Below are positions 33,941-43,185 of a DNA stretch of 64,000 bases, in pieces; the first letter of the stretch is position 1, and every line of letters starts with the position of its first letter. The stretch is taken from NCBI RefSeq assembly GCF_023111095.1, contig NZ_JALGYW010000022.1, forward strand, positions 22,591 to 86,590, written 5' to 3'. The stretch is from Maribellus sp. YY47. Its GTDB lineage: Bacteria > Bacteroidota > Bacteroidia > Bacteroidales > Prolixibacteraceae. The translations under genes and the position numbers were made by a program. The notes under the pieces are model-generated. The model was given only the letters and a program-made list of their open reading frames with translations, ran no database searches and was not told where the DNA came from.

Positions 33941-34365
33941 CAGGATCTATGGTTAGGAATACCATTTCTAGGTTTCCAATAGAACTTCAGCAAGATTTAC
34001 TAAACTATACTTACGATCGCTTTTCAATAATCCTTACTAAAGTTGAATTGACAGATATGTTTGATTTCAATGACAAAAAAACTATCTTCAACTGATTTTA
34101 TAAAAGTAGCATATACGTTTATTATCTCAAAACATATCCGTAAAAGAAACTAAACAAGGGGTTATAAAGTAATGCTATTTTTTATGTTGAGAAAAGTAAA
34201 ACACAGGTGGTTGTGATATTGAAAATGTTGATGGCAAAGAAAACGAAAGGGTAATTTCAATCATTTCAGACTAAATTTATACGAAGGAATATTAATAAGA
34301 ACATGAAACTTATTTTTCCTACGAGCTGATAATCTGGTAAATAATTCAATAATAAACTTAAACCA
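33941..34365. other. AT-rich gap between tRNA pair and esterase; one weak 48-codon frame
   Basis: About 425 bp with visibly lower GC than the flanks. The only open frame of note is 33949-34095 (+), starting MVRNTISRFP and ending KKTIFN. It has no leader or ribosome-site evidence and I do not recognise it. It could be a remnant of something inserted next to the tRNA genes, but no integrase, direct repeat of the tRNA 3' end or transposon end is seen. No convincing promoter for the esterase was found in it. Confidence 0.4.
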
Positions 34366-35535
34366 ATGAAACGAACGTTAGTGTTTTTAACAGCATTTTT
34401 TCTGACACTTCCAACGCTCCGGGCGCAACAAGCTTTGTTTGGAGCACAGGAAATTGTATCTCCGGAAATCAGTGCCGAACATCAGGTTACCTTTCGGGTA
34501 ATGGCGCCAAATGCAAAAGAAGTAAAGCTTTCGGGCGACTGGATGCCCTCGCAGGGGTGGGTTCCCGGTTCGGCAGACATGGTAAAAGATGAGAAGGGAT
34601 TGTGGAGTTATACCTCCGATCAACTGGTCCCCGAACTGTATACGTATTATTTTCTAATCGATGGTGTACGCAGTGTGGATCAAAACAATCCGTTTATTAT
34701 CCGGGACGTGGCAACGTTGATGAATATTTTCATCATTGAGGGAGACCAGGCCGATCTTTATAAAGTAAACGATATTCCGCATGGTTCGGTAACCCGTCGG
34801 TGGTACGATTCGCCCGGTTTGGAAATGGATCGGCGAATTACGGTTTACACTCCTCCCGGTTATGAAACTTCCTCTGAAAAATATCCTGTTTTGTATTTAC
34901 TACATGGTGCGGGTGGCGACGAAGAAGCCTGGATCACCCTTGGAAGAACAGCTCAGATAATGGATAATCTGATTGCAGAGGGGAAAGCGAAACCGATGAT
35001 TGTGGTAATGCCGAATGGAAATGTGATCCAGGATGCAGCTCCGGGGGAAGGCAATAAAGGTTTTTACAAACCTAAGTTTATGGTCGAAAAAACCATGGAT
35101 GGAACTTACGAGGCCCATTTCACGGACATCATAAAATTCGTGGAAAGCAATTATCGGGTGAAAGCCGACAAAGCCAACCGGGCGATTGCCGGTTTATCGA
35201 TGGGCGGATATCATTCCATGCATATCTCGCGGTATTACCCGAATACTTTTGATTATGTCGGTTTGTTTTCCGCAGCATTGATGCCCCGTGCCGATGCCAC
35301 CAGTAAAGTGTACGATGACATTGATGGTACGCTTAAAAAGCAAATGGAGAACGGGTACAAACTCTACTGGATTGGAATAGGGAAAGACGATTTTCTCTAC
35401 AAAGCAAATGTCGAGTACCGTCAAAAACTGGATGATATGGGGATGAAATATACATACACTGAGACCGACGGTGGACACATCTGGAAAAACTGGCGCGTAT
35501 ATTTATCTGAATTTACTCCTTTGTTATTTAAGTAA
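34366..35535 (+). CDS. Secreted CE1-type esterase with N-terminal carbohydrate-binding-like domain
   Basis: 389 aa. A signal peptide (to LRAQ, about residue 20) precedes an early-set/CBM48-like domain (residues 35-125, VTFRVMAPNAKEVKLSGDW). An alpha/beta-hydrolase follows, with nucleophile S278 in AGLSMGGYH, an Asp near 340 (GKDDFLY) and H371 in DGGHIW. This is the architecture of CE1 acetyl-xylan/feruloyl esterases, which remove acyl groups from plant polysaccharides in the periplasm or outside. It is followed 103 bp later by another exported esterase on the same strand. Whether acetyl, feruloyl or another ester is cut cannot be told. Confidence 0.87.
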   Translation: MKRTLVFLTAFFLTLPTLRAQQALFGAQEIVSPEISAEHQVTFRVMAPNAKEVKLSGDWMPSQGWVPGSADMVKDEKGLWSYTSDQLVPELYTYYFLIDGVRSVDQNNPFIIRDVATLMNIFIIEGDQADLYKVNDIPHGSVTRRWYDSPGLEMDRRITVYTPPGYETSSEKYPVLYLLHGAGGDEEAWITLGRTAQIMDNLIAEGKAKPMIVVMPNGNVIQDAAPGEGNKGFYKPKFMVEKTMDGTYEAHFTDIIKFVESNYRVKADKANRAIAGLSMGGYHSMHISRYYPNTFDYVGLFSAALMPRADATSKVYDDIDGTLKKQMENGYKLYWIGIGKDDFLYKANVEYRQKLDDMGMKYTYTETDGGHIWKNWRVYLSEFTPLLFK

Positions 35536-35638
35536 ACGGGAAGCGATTTTTTCCGTCGTTCCTCATGCTGATTGGAGCAGGGAATCGGTTCTTTTTTGGG
35601 AACAATTTCAATAAAACTAAATCAACAAAAACGAATCA

Positions 35639-37318
35639 ATGAAAACCAACAGAAGAGATTTTTTTCAAACCATGGGAGCAGGTGTCGCCGGTTTTGGGCT
35701 GGCTGCAACTTTGCCGCTCGCTTCTTGTGCTGTGCCTGCAGCAAAAACAGATAACGACGAAGACGAACAGGTTTTGTTCATTGGCGACGATATTGCCATT
35801 GCAGATACTGTTTATGGTAAAGTGAGGGGTTTTATTCTTCGCGGGATTACTCAGTTTCGGGGCATTCCCTATGGGGCAGATACCGGTGGAAAAAACCGTT
35901 TTATGCCTCCGCAAAAACCGGAGTCCTGGGACAACGTCCGTCCGGCGGTTTGGTGGGGGAACAGTGCTCCGCAAATCATGGACAACCGGTATGGGAATGC
36001 CTATTCTTCGTTTGTCGATCATTGGAATTACGACGATGTGAGCGAAGACTGTCTGAAATTAAATGTTTGGACACCGGCGATCGATGATAAAAAGCGCCCG
36101 GTGATGGTTTGGTTACACGGTGGCGGCTACACGAATGGGAACGGTATCGAGCAAGACGGTTATATGGGCGAAAATCTTAGTCGCAAAGGCGATATTGTTT
36201 TTGTATCGATCAATCACCGTCTTGGCCCGATTGGGTTTACCGACCTCTCCGGAGTGGGTGGAGAGAAGTATATGCATTCAGGAAATGTTGGGGCGCTCGA
36301 TATGGTAGCAGCTCTCGAATGGGTAAACGAAAACATTGCAAATTTTGGCGGCGATCCCGGAAATGTTGCCATCATGGGGCAGTCGGGTGGTGGCGCAAAA
36401 GTTTGCGTTCTTTCAGCTATGCCAAAAGCAGCCGGGTTGATTCATCGGGCAGTTCCTTTGAGTGGCTCATCTACAAGCGCGATGGACCAGGAAATGTCGC
36501 GAAAACTTGGCGAATATGTTTTGGAAGAAGCAGGTCTGAAACCTTCGGAAATTGACAAGCTGCAGGACATTCCCTGGAAAGAATATATTTTGATTGCCAA
36601 CAGGGCCAGTCAGAAACTAAGACAAGATATTGGCAATGCTGACTCTCGCCGTTTTGGCTTTGCTCCGGTTGCTGATGGTATCAACATTCCGAAGGGAACT
36701 TTCTTTTCAGATGGGAATGGTGTATCATCTGATGTTCCAATGCTCATTTGCAGCACATTTCACGAATGGGGAATGGCGCGTACCATGCCCGAGATGGAAA
36801 ATATTACTGCCGATGAAGCCAAAGAAATGTTGAAAAACCGGGCAGGATTCAGAGGTGGTTTAGGAGACAATGCAGCTGCCGTGTACGATGCCTACGCGCA
36901 AGCATTTCCGGATGCAAAACCAATCGAGGTGATGACTCTGGTGTCTAGCAACCGGAAAGGTGTCGTGGAGACGGCCACGGCAAAATCAAATCAGAAAGCG
37001 CCCGTTTATGTGGCATGGTTTGGTTGGGAACCGCCATTATTCGATAACCGGATGCGGGCCTTTCATTGTCTTGATATTTGTTTCTGGTTTTACAATACCG
37101 ACCTGATGCTGACGCATACCGGCGGAGGTGCACGACCCCGAAAACTCTCGGAAAAGATGTCGGACGCGTTGCTTCAGTTTATGAGAAACGGCGATCCAAA
37201 CGGTGGAAGCTTGCCGCAGTGGCCGGCTTTTACGGTCGAGAATGGCGAGACGATGATTCTCAATGATGTTTGCGAAGTGAAGAACGATCCTGACCGTGAA
37301 GGCCGGGAAATGATATAA
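35639..37318 (+). CDS. Tat-leader type-B carboxylesterase
   Basis: 559 aa. A twin-arginine leader (TNRRDFFQTMGAG) is followed by a lipobox-like LASC at about residue 29-32, so it may be a Tat-exported lipoprotein. The carboxylesterase family (COesterase) fold shows the oxyanion segment VWLHGGGY, EDCLKLNVWTP, and the nucleophile S249 in MGQSGGGAK instead of the common GESAG. It hydrolyses carboxyl esters of an unidentified substrate. It ends with a terminator before the nucleotidyltransferase gene. Pairing with the CE1 esterase suggests that both deacylate one complex substrate, which is inference. Confidence 0.88.
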   Translation: MKTNRRDFFQTMGAGVAGFGLAATLPLASCAVPAAKTDNDEDEQVLFIGDDIAIADTVYGKVRGFILRGITQFRGIPYGADTGGKNRFMPPQKPESWDNVRPAVWWGNSAPQIMDNRYGNAYSSFVDHWNYDDVSEDCLKLNVWTPAIDDKKRPVMVWLHGGGYTNGNGIEQDGYMGENLSRKGDIVFVSINHRLGPIGFTDLSGVGGEKYMHSGNVGALDMVAALEWVNENIANFGGDPGNVAIMGQSGGGAKVCVLSAMPKAAGLIHRAVPLSGSSTSAMDQEMSRKLGEYVLEEAGLKPSEIDKLQDIPWKEYILIANRASQKLRQDIGNADSRRFGFAPVADGINIPKGTFFSDGNGVSSDVPMLICSTFHEWGMARTMPEMENITADEAKEMLKNRAGFRGGLGDNAAAVYDAYAQAFPDAKPIEVMTLVSSNRKGVVETATAKSNQKAPVYVAWFGWEPPLFDNRMRAFHCLDICFWFYNTDLMLTHTGGGARPRKLSEKMSDALLQFMRNGDPNGGSLPQWPAFTVENGETMILNDVCEVKNDPDREGREMI

Positions 37319-37336
37319 GGATTTAAAAAGATAGAA

Positions 37337-37363
37337 GGGATCGGCATAAAACCGGTCCTTTTT
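37337..37363 (+). terminator. Intrinsic terminator after the carboxylesterase
   Basis: GGATCGG and CCGGTCC (37338-37344, 37352-37358; one wobble) with a seven-base loop and five T. Confidence 0.7.
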
Positions 37364-37449
37364 GTTACCTGTCTCCTGATAACTGAAATAGCATAAAACG
37401 CGTTATAAGGAAGGTTGAAGGAATCATGTTTTCTTCTTAAATTTGAAGA

Positions 37450-38112
37450 ATGACAAGCACTTACCAAAATTCAGCAGACGATTCACGGGAGACAAACCAA
37501 TCCTTAAAAAAGAAAGTTTGGTGCCTGATTCTGGCGGCCGGAGAATCAACACGCATGAAGCAGCAGAAATTACTGATGCCCTGGAACGGGAGAACAGTTG
37601 TTGAGGCAACTGTCGGAAGGGCTTTGGCTTCAAATGCTGATGAGGTTTTGGTCGTTACCGGGAGTCATCGTTCAGAAATTGAGTCGCTTTTAAAACCCCT
37701 GGACGTTAAGATCGTAGTAAATGAAAGTTACCCGGATGGAATGCTTTCGTCGGTGCTTTGCGGAATAAAGACGATTCCTTCGACAGTGAATGCTGTTCTG
37801 GTGATGCTGGGTGATCAGCCGATGGTTCAAACTTCGGTTATCAACAGGATCATTGAAATTTACCAAAAGGAAGGCAAAAAGATCATTCTCCCGGTTTGGA
37901 AAGGGAAGAGGGGACACCCGGTTTTATTTGATCTGCAATTTCGGGAAGAAATGTTCGGGCTAAAGGGAAATCCGGGATTACGCGAATTACTGCAACGATA
38001 TCCGGAGGCAGTAAAAGAATTGGAAGTAGATTCTTCAGAGATCGTTGAAGATTTGGATACGCAGGAAGATTACCAAAAACTAAAAGATACTTACGATGAC
38101 GGAAACCATTGA
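37450..38112 (+). CDS. MobA/MocA-like nucleotidyltransferase for Moco maturation
   Basis: 220 aa, NTP-transferase fold. CLILAAGESTRMKQQKLLMPW is the nucleotide-binding start with the G-E-S-x-R-M signature, then VLVMLGDQPMV with a catalytic Asp. C-terminal VDSSEIVEDLDTQEDY matches the molybdenum cofactor cytidylyl/guanylyl-transferase group. It likely adds CMP to molybdopterin for the dehydrogenase encoded next, whose small-subunit gene it overlaps by 17 bp. A MocA assignment is favoured over a general sugar-nucleotide enzyme because of that coupling. The first 20 residues are charged and not part of the family. Confidence 0.85.
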   Translation: MTSTYQNSADDSRETNQSLKKKVWCLILAAGESTRMKQQKLLMPWNGRTVVEATVGRALASNADEVLVVTGSHRSEIESLLKPLDVKIVVNESYPDGMLSSVLCGIKTIPSTVNAVLVMLGDQPMVQTSVINRIIEIYQKEGKKIILPVWKGKRGHPVLFDLQFREEMFGLKGNPGLRELLQRYPEAVKELEVDSSEIVEDLDTQEDYQKLKDTYDDGNH

Positions 38113-38572
38113 ATTCAGGTTGAACGGTAAAAGCGTTTCTGTTCAACTCGATGCATCCAAAACCTTGCTCTGGGTGTTGCGTGCGCATTTCAACCTCACG
38201 GGTACCAAGTACGGATGCGGAGAAGGTTATTGTGGCGCCTGCACTGTTTTGATCGACGGTTCGGCGATCCGGTCCTGTATCACCAATCTTGGTGAAGTGG
38301 CCGGAAAAAGTGTTGTCACCATAGAAGGACTGGCTGATGGCGACAAGTTGCATCCGGTGCAGCAGGCCTTTGTCGATAATGATGCGCTTCAGTGCGGGTA
38401 TTGCACACCCGGAATGATCATGAATGCTGTCGGTCTGATCAATGACAATCCAAATCCAACCCATGAAGATATCATCTGGGGAATGGAAAACAATCTTTGT
38501 CGATGTGGTGCTCACAACCGTATTATTGAAGCTATTGAAACGGCGGCTGCCGGTATGCGCAACAAAAAGTAA
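38096..38572 (+). CDS. Xanthine-dehydrogenase-family 2Fe-2S subunit
   Basis: 158 aa with the two clusters of the small subunit: plant-ferredoxin-type C41/C46/C49/C61 (CGEGYCGAC) and helical C100/C103/C135/C137 (CGYC and CRC). It relays electrons from the Mo centre. It overlaps the maturation gene and is 24 bp before the large subunit. No Tat or Sec signal is present; in related IorAB-type enzymes the small subunit is carried out by the large one. Confidence 0.93.
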   Translation: MTETIEFRLNGKSVSVQLDASKTLLWVLRAHFNLTGTKYGCGEGYCGACTVLIDGSAIRSCITNLGEVAGKSVVTIEGLADGDKLHPVQQAFVDNDALQCGYCTPGMIMNAVGLINDNPNPTHEDIIWGMENNLCRCGAHNRIIEAIETAAAGMRNKK

Positions 38573-38596
38573 TACCCGAATTTAAAATCAGAAAAG

Positions 38597-40744
38597 ATGG
38601 ATGAGTTCAACGATTATAAAGACTATCTGAAAAGTCATAGTTCCTTTCCGGGAATCAAACGCCGCGATTTTTTCCGTTTAATGGGAGGCGGTATTTATAT
38701 TTTCTTTCGGGTAGGTAGTGCAATGGAAATCATGGCTGCCGAAGCAGATCAGAATCGTCTTCCCAATGATCTGAATGCTTTTCTTCAGATTCATGAAGAC
38801 GGAACGGTTACCTGTTTCACCGGAAAGATTGAAATGGGGCAGGGCGTGATAACCGGACTGGCGCAGATGCTGGCCGATGAGTTGGATGTGGCCTTCGAAA
38901 AAGTAAAAATGGTAATGGGCGATACCGATCTGTGTCCGTGGGATATGGGAACTTTCGGTTCTTTGTCCACCCGGGCTTTCGGACCTTATTTGCGTGCGGC
39001 AGCGGCCGAGGCAAGGATGGTTCTTTTAATCCAGGCAGCGGAAGTGCTTGGCGTTCCCCTTGAAGATTTGGACGTGAACGAAGGCGTGATATTCAAAAGA
39101 AAAGATAAAAAGGAGAAGGTTACCTATTCGCAGTTAACAGAAGGGAAAAAGATCGAACGCTTTTTGACTGAGAAGCCCGAGGTAAAAGATTATTCAGAGT
39201 TTCGAATCATGGGGCAGCCCAGGTTTCGGGTCGATAGTGTTGAAAAGGTAACAGGCAAAGCCAAATATTCGGGAGATATTCGTCTTCCGGGGATGGTTTA
39301 TGCGCGTATCCTTCGTCCACCGTCGCATGCGTCAAAGCTTGTTTCGGTTGACACTTCGGAAGCTGAAAAAGTGGAGGGTGTTCAAATTGTAAAGGATGGC
39401 GATTTGGTGGCAGCCTTGCACGAAGATCCTGAAATGGCAGACAAAGCACGGCGTTTGTTTAAAGCCGAATTTGTAGGCGATGAAAAGCCGGTCAGCAACG
39501 AAAATGTTTTTGCTTATCTGAATGAAAATGCCCCCGAAGGCAATGTAAATATCAACGAGGGCGATTTGGAAACAGGGAAAAAATCATCTGACAATACATT
39601 TGAAAACGAATTTCACGATGGGTATGTGGCGCATTCACCAATGGAACCGCATACAGCCATGGCTTTTCTTGAAGACGGGAAAATGACGGTTTGGGCCGGA
39701 ACGCAAACACCGTTTCCGGCAAAAAGCAACATTGCGCGTGTTTTGGGTTTTGAGGAAGAAAAAGTGCGGGTAAAGCCTCCGTATCTGGGAGGTGGTTTTG
39801 GAGGAAAGTCGGCGCACCAGCAGGCAGTAGAGGCTGCGCGACTCGCAAAAATAACCGGAAAGCCTGTGATGGTTGACTGGAACCGTCAGGAAGAATTTTT
39901 CTACGATGAATTCCGTCCTGCAGCGATTGTTAAAATCAACTCGGGAGTAGATGAAAAAGGGAAAATCGTGTTTTGGGACTACCATGTTTATTATGCCGGA
40001 GACCGCGGCGCCGAAACGATGTACAATGTTCCGCACCAAAAACGAACTGTTTACGGACGGGGCTGGCGGGCACCGGGTATTCATCCGTTTCCAACGGGAG
40101 CCTGGCGTGGCCCCGGGAACAGCACGAATACTTTTGCACGCGAAGTTCAGATTGATATTATGGCAGCAAAGGCAGGAATTGATCCGGTGGAGTTCCGACT
40201 AAAAAATCTGACGGATCAGCGGGCCATCGATGTATTGACCGAAGTGGCAAAAATGGCCGACTGGAAACCTGCCCAATCTCCAAGCAAGCGTGGTTACGGA
40301 GTAGCGATTGGTTCGGATGCCGGTACTTACGTGGCACACATTGCCAAAGTGGATGTGGATGCCAAAACAGGCGAGGTAAAAGTGATGAAAGTTTGGTGTG
40401 CACAGGAAATGGGTTATTGTGTGAATCCGCAAGGAGCCACTATTCAGATGGAAGGATGTATTAACATGGGCATGGGGTACGCACTCAAAGAAGTTGTTGA
40501 ATTTGAAGGAGGAAAAGTAAAAACTTCCAATTTTGATACCTATGAAATCCCTCGTTTCTCGTGGATTCCGGAAATTGAAACAAAGATTCTGGACAGAAAT
40601 GCACCGCCGCAGGGTGGAGGCGAGCCTGCCATTGTTTGCATGGGAGCTGTGATCAACAATGCGATTTATGATTTAACCGGCGCTCGTTTGTTCGAAATGG
40701 CGATGACACCCCAACGGATTTTGGAAGCATTAAAAAATGTATGA
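38597..40744 (+). CDS. Xanthine-dehydrogenase-family molybdopterin-binding subunit
   Basis: 715 aa. After a 23-residue preamble comes a Tat-like leader (IKRRDFFRLMGGGI). The aldehyde oxidase/xanthine dehydrogenase large-subunit domains follow: residues 50-200 with GKIEMGQGVITGLAQMLADEL, the Moco-binding GGGFGGKS near residue 399, and the catalytic E676 in GGGEPAIV. This is the IorB/periplasmic aldehyde-oxidase type. With only the 2Fe-2S subunit and no FAD subunit it must pass electrons to a cytochrome or other external acceptor. It probably oxidises an N-heterocycle or aldehyde. It is downstream of two esterases but separated from them by a terminator. Confidence 0.92.
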   Translation: MDEFNDYKDYLKSHSSFPGIKRRDFFRLMGGGIYIFFRVGSAMEIMAAEADQNRLPNDLNAFLQIHEDGTVTCFTGKIEMGQGVITGLAQMLADELDVAFEKVKMVMGDTDLCPWDMGTFGSLSTRAFGPYLRAAAAEARMVLLIQAAEVLGVPLEDLDVNEGVIFKRKDKKEKVTYSQLTEGKKIERFLTEKPEVKDYSEFRIMGQPRFRVDSVEKVTGKAKYSGDIRLPGMVYARILRPPSHASKLVSVDTSEAEKVEGVQIVKDGDLVAALHEDPEMADKARRLFKAEFVGDEKPVSNENVFAYLNENAPEGNVNINEGDLETGKKSSDNTFENEFHDGYVAHSPMEPHTAMAFLEDGKMTVWAGTQTPFPAKSNIARVLGFEEEKVRVKPPYLGGGFGGKSAHQQAVEAARLAKITGKPVMVDWNRQEEFFYDEFRPAAIVKINSGVDEKGKIVFWDYHVYYAGDRGAETMYNVPHQKRTVYGRGWRAPGIHPFPTGAWRGPGNSTNTFAREVQIDIMAAKAGIDPVEFRLKNLTDQRAIDVLTEVAKMADWKPAQSPSKRGYGVAIGSDAGTYVAHIAKVDVDAKTGEVKVMKVWCAQEMGYCVNPQGATIQMEGCINMGMGYALKEVVEFEGGKVKTSNFDTYEIPRFSWIPEIETKILDRNAPPQGGGEPAIVCMGAVINNAIYDLTGARLFEMAMTPQRILEALKNV

Positions 40745-40753
40745 AATAGGAAA

Positions 40754-40774
40754 GGCTGTCATCGACAGCCTTTT
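40754..40774. terminator. Hairpin between the convergent XDH and DUF2264 genes
   Basis: GGCTGTC and GACAGCC (40754-40760, 40764-40770) form a perfect 7-bp stem with a three-base loop, A run before and TTTTG after, so it can work in both directions. The left arm contains part of the DUF2264 stop codon region. Confidence 0.7.
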
Positions 40775-42024
40775 GTTTCTTGGTATATTGCATGGTCATT
40801 TTTTAAATCCTCTCCGCTCCAAATCTGAACGCTCGTCCACGGCGCATCAGCATCTTTCCAGAATTCGTCATCCGTTGCGAGTCCGAGTGGGAGAAAAGCG
40901 GTAGAACACAAATACAAACTTCCGGTAGAAATATACGATTCGCCAATCGACTGTTGGTGCCCGCATAACCCAATCTGCAACCACCCATTTTCGTCAAATG
41001 TTCCAGGGGCGCTCATTATGCGTTGCATAACTGCTGTTAAGGCGCAACGCACCTGGGCAGGTTTAACAATTTCGGGAAGTCTTTTTTGTAAACATGCCTG
41101 CGCCAAATGCTGAAAGGCTCCCATCCGGTAAGGAATCGACCGTCCGATAATAGGGAAAGTTCCTTCCGGAGAAATCAGTCGTTCCTGAATGGCAGCATAA
41201 CGTGTAAATCTTTTTGCAATCTCCTCGGTAGAGCGGTCGTCAAATTTCTTCTTTTCCTGCATAACGGTTACAATGTCCATCAGCATGGGTTGAATAACAT
41301 AGCTGTTGTAATAGTCCCAGTGAAAGTTCGGTCCATCGCCGTACATTCCGTCACCCAAATACCATTCCTGGTGTTTTTTCACCGAGAAATCAAGCCGCAT
41401 GATATCGAAAGGCAAATCATTTTTCAGGAAGAACGCCTCAATCATTCCGCTAAAAAGCAGCCAGTTGGAATAATACGGTTTTACTTCGCGGGTGGCCACA
41501 AAACATTTTACAACATTGCTTTTCGTGTCGGCAGAAAGTGCCAGCCAAAGCTGTTGGGGAGCCCGCAAAAAGGCATGAGCCAGAAAAGCAGCATCCACGA
41601 GCATTTGAGGCTCCATATGATCAAACAGATAATCGGGCGAAGTTTCATCAGTAATGTTATGGATGGTTTTTAATGCCATCTCCCGGTATTTTTGTCTTAG
41701 CCCGCTTTCAGTAGAATTTCCCGAATTGCTTTCCATCCAGGGCGCGATTCCTGCGAGTAATCTTCCCACGGCTTCCAGGTAAGTGGATGGTTTTTTTTTG
41801 GCCCCGGTAGTTGTTTCAACCGGCATGGTAGCTTTTAGTTTATTTTGGCTTCCTGCCTCCAGAACCGGTCCCGATACCTTATCTAGCAGCTGCACCCAGT
41901 ACTCCCGGTGATTTTCGGGGAGTTTGTCTTTTGCATATTCGGGTTGAGCGATTACCTGATTGGACAGTACAACTCCGGCACCCACCACCGGTACAGTTTT
42001 AATGAAGTTTCTTCGATTTATCAT
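40759..42024 (-). CDS. DUF2264 protein with signal peptide
   Basis: 421 aa. An N-terminal leader (INRRNFIKTVPVVGAGVVL, Tat-like) is followed by the DUF2264 fold, which is largely helical and related to alpha/alpha-barrel sugar-processing proteins (YLEAVGRLLAGIAPWME at residues 80-100, YGDGPNFHWDYYNSYVIQPML in the middle with conserved His-Trp-Asp-Tyr). DUF2264 proteins accompany polysaccharide-degradation loci, and I know of no established activity. Its codons at the 3' end lie inside the terminator hairpin. Divergent from the sigma-factor locus, separated by about 500 bp. Confidence 0.85.
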   Translation of the reverse strand: MINRRNFIKTVPVVGAGVVLSNQVIAQPEYAKDKLPENHREYWVQLLDKVSGPVLEAGSQNKLKATMPVETTTGAKKKPSTYLEAVGRLLAGIAPWMESNSGNSTESGLRQKYREMALKTIHNITDETSPDYLFDHMEPQMLVDAAFLAHAFLRAPQQLWLALSADTKSNVVKCFVATREVKPYYSNWLLFSGMIEAFFLKNDLPFDIMRLDFSVKKHQEWYLGDGMYGDGPNFHWDYYNSYVIQPMLMDIVTVMQEKKKFDDRSTEEIAKRFTRYAAIQERLISPEGTFPIIGRSIPYRMGAFQHLAQACLQKRLPEIVKPAQVRCALTAVMQRIMSAPGTFDENGWLQIGLCGHQQSIGESYISTGSLYLCSTAFLPLGLATDDEFWKDADAPWTSVQIWSGEDLKNDHAIYQETKGCR

Positions 42025-42519
42025 GGTTTAAAAAATAGATTCACTTTCAAAAGTAAGAACAAAATAGAGAATTGCACGATATTTTAGTTATTGAACCCAG
42101 CATTGCAGGTGAGATCACCGGGGCGTTGTTCAATCTTTCCATCGACGAGATCAAAGCGGTTTTCTAAAATGGAAAATTGATAAGCAAAACAAATTAACGA
42201 AACAGGGAATATATAGCCTCACTGCAAAGGGTATTTTGTAAGCTTGATCCAGCTCAGTTAATTGTTTTATGTCGGACATGTTTGATCAATTGTTGAGAAA
42301 ATTCAGACAATTTTTCACTGATTGGTATGGCAGGCTGTTCAATTGTATGAAGAATCTAACTGTTTGTTATAGTGGTTAATTTACATATCGGCGACGGATT
42401 CTGTTCCTGTGTGTAAGTTCCCTAAAGTAGAACGCAAGCGACTTTAACACTGAAAAAATCAGTATTTGTTCAACTCTAATTTTTATCTTGTAGGCGAAAT
42501 TAAGTTGAATCGACTGAAT
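42025..42519. other. Gene-free 495-bp region before the ECF sigma gene
   Basis: There is no ORF with a credible start. A protein-like 36-codon open stretch (about 42061-42167, + strand; ILVIEPSIAGEIT, then ALFNLSIDEIKAVF and stop) has no start codon in reach and is preceded by a stop. A perfect TTGATCAA palindrome lies at 42282-42289. The rest is AT-rich, with no exact TANNTTTG box. It presumably holds the promoters of the DUF2264 gene and of the sigma gene. Confidence 0.4.
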
Positions 42520-43128
42520 ATGATTCAGGATAAGGAATTAAATACAGAACTTCTAAATCTGATAAAGCGGGGAGATGAAAAGGCTTTTCGCATTGTTTTT
42601 AATTCCTACTTTCCCCGCTTACTTGCTTTCTCTTCAGAATACGTAAACGACAGGGAAGTGGCTAAAAACCTGGTTCAGGAATCGTTTTTAACGCTTTGGG
42701 AAAGGCATGAAACCTTAAATCCTGACTCTGATCTGAAGGCCTACCTTTTTCAGGTGTTAAGAAATAAATCGCTGAATTACCTGAAAACAATAAAGGTAAA
42801 GCAGAAATACGAAGAGCACTTAAAATACCGCTATAACGAATTGCTTTTGAATTACGAGGCCTTGAGTCATCTCGATTTTGATGTGCTTTCGTTTAATGAA
42901 TTAAAGGCGATTATCGAAAACACCATTGCAGAACTGCCTCCGCAATGCAAACGTGTGTTTGAGCTAAGTCGCTACGAAATGCTAAAGAACAAGGAGATTG
43001 CCGACCAGCTCGGAATCTCGGTAAAGGCCGTCGAAGGCCAAATGTCGAAGGCGCTGAAACTACTTAAGAAAAGGCTAAAAGAGCATTTCCCTTCGGAAAT
43101 CTTTACGCTTTTGCTGACGATCATTTAA
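42520..43128 (+). CDS. ECF sigma factor (Bacteroidota family)
   Basis: About 202 aa from the ATG at 42520; the open frame runs back to a TTG at 42466 but that extension is unlikely. Region 2 (FRIVFNSYFPRLLAFSSEYV, VQESFLTLWERHETL) binds core polymerase and the -10, and region 4 (IAELPPQCKRVFELSRYEM and KEIADQLGISVKAVEGQMS) binds the -35. It is paired with the FecR-type anti-sigma 95 bp downstream, so it should be released when the STN-domain SusC encounters substrate and activate the locus. Confidence 0.95.
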   Translation: MIQDKELNTELLNLIKRGDEKAFRIVFNSYFPRLLAFSSEYVNDREVAKNLVQESFLTLWERHETLNPDSDLKAYLFQVLRNKSLNYLKTIKVKQKYEEHLKYRYNELLLNYEALSHLDFDVLSFNELKAIIENTIAELPPQCKRVFELSRYEMLKNKEIADQLGISVKAVEGQMSKALKLLKKRLKEHFPSEIFTLLLTII

Positions 43129-43185
43129 GTCGGTTAAAAATTTTCGGAAATTTTTTAATTTTTTTTGGTTATAGACCTAGGGTAA

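Larger units (their letters stand above)
33602..33943 (+). repeat. 171-bp tandem duplication carrying the two tRNA-Val genes
   Basis: The unit starting at 33602 recurs at 33773. Each holds a related leader (CCTTTC, GTTCAG, ATTTTCGGG words), an identical 75-base tRNA and a hairpin with a T run. The tRNAs are identical while leader and terminator have diverged, which indicates an old duplication with the tRNA kept constant by selection or gene conversion. Confidence 0.75.
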
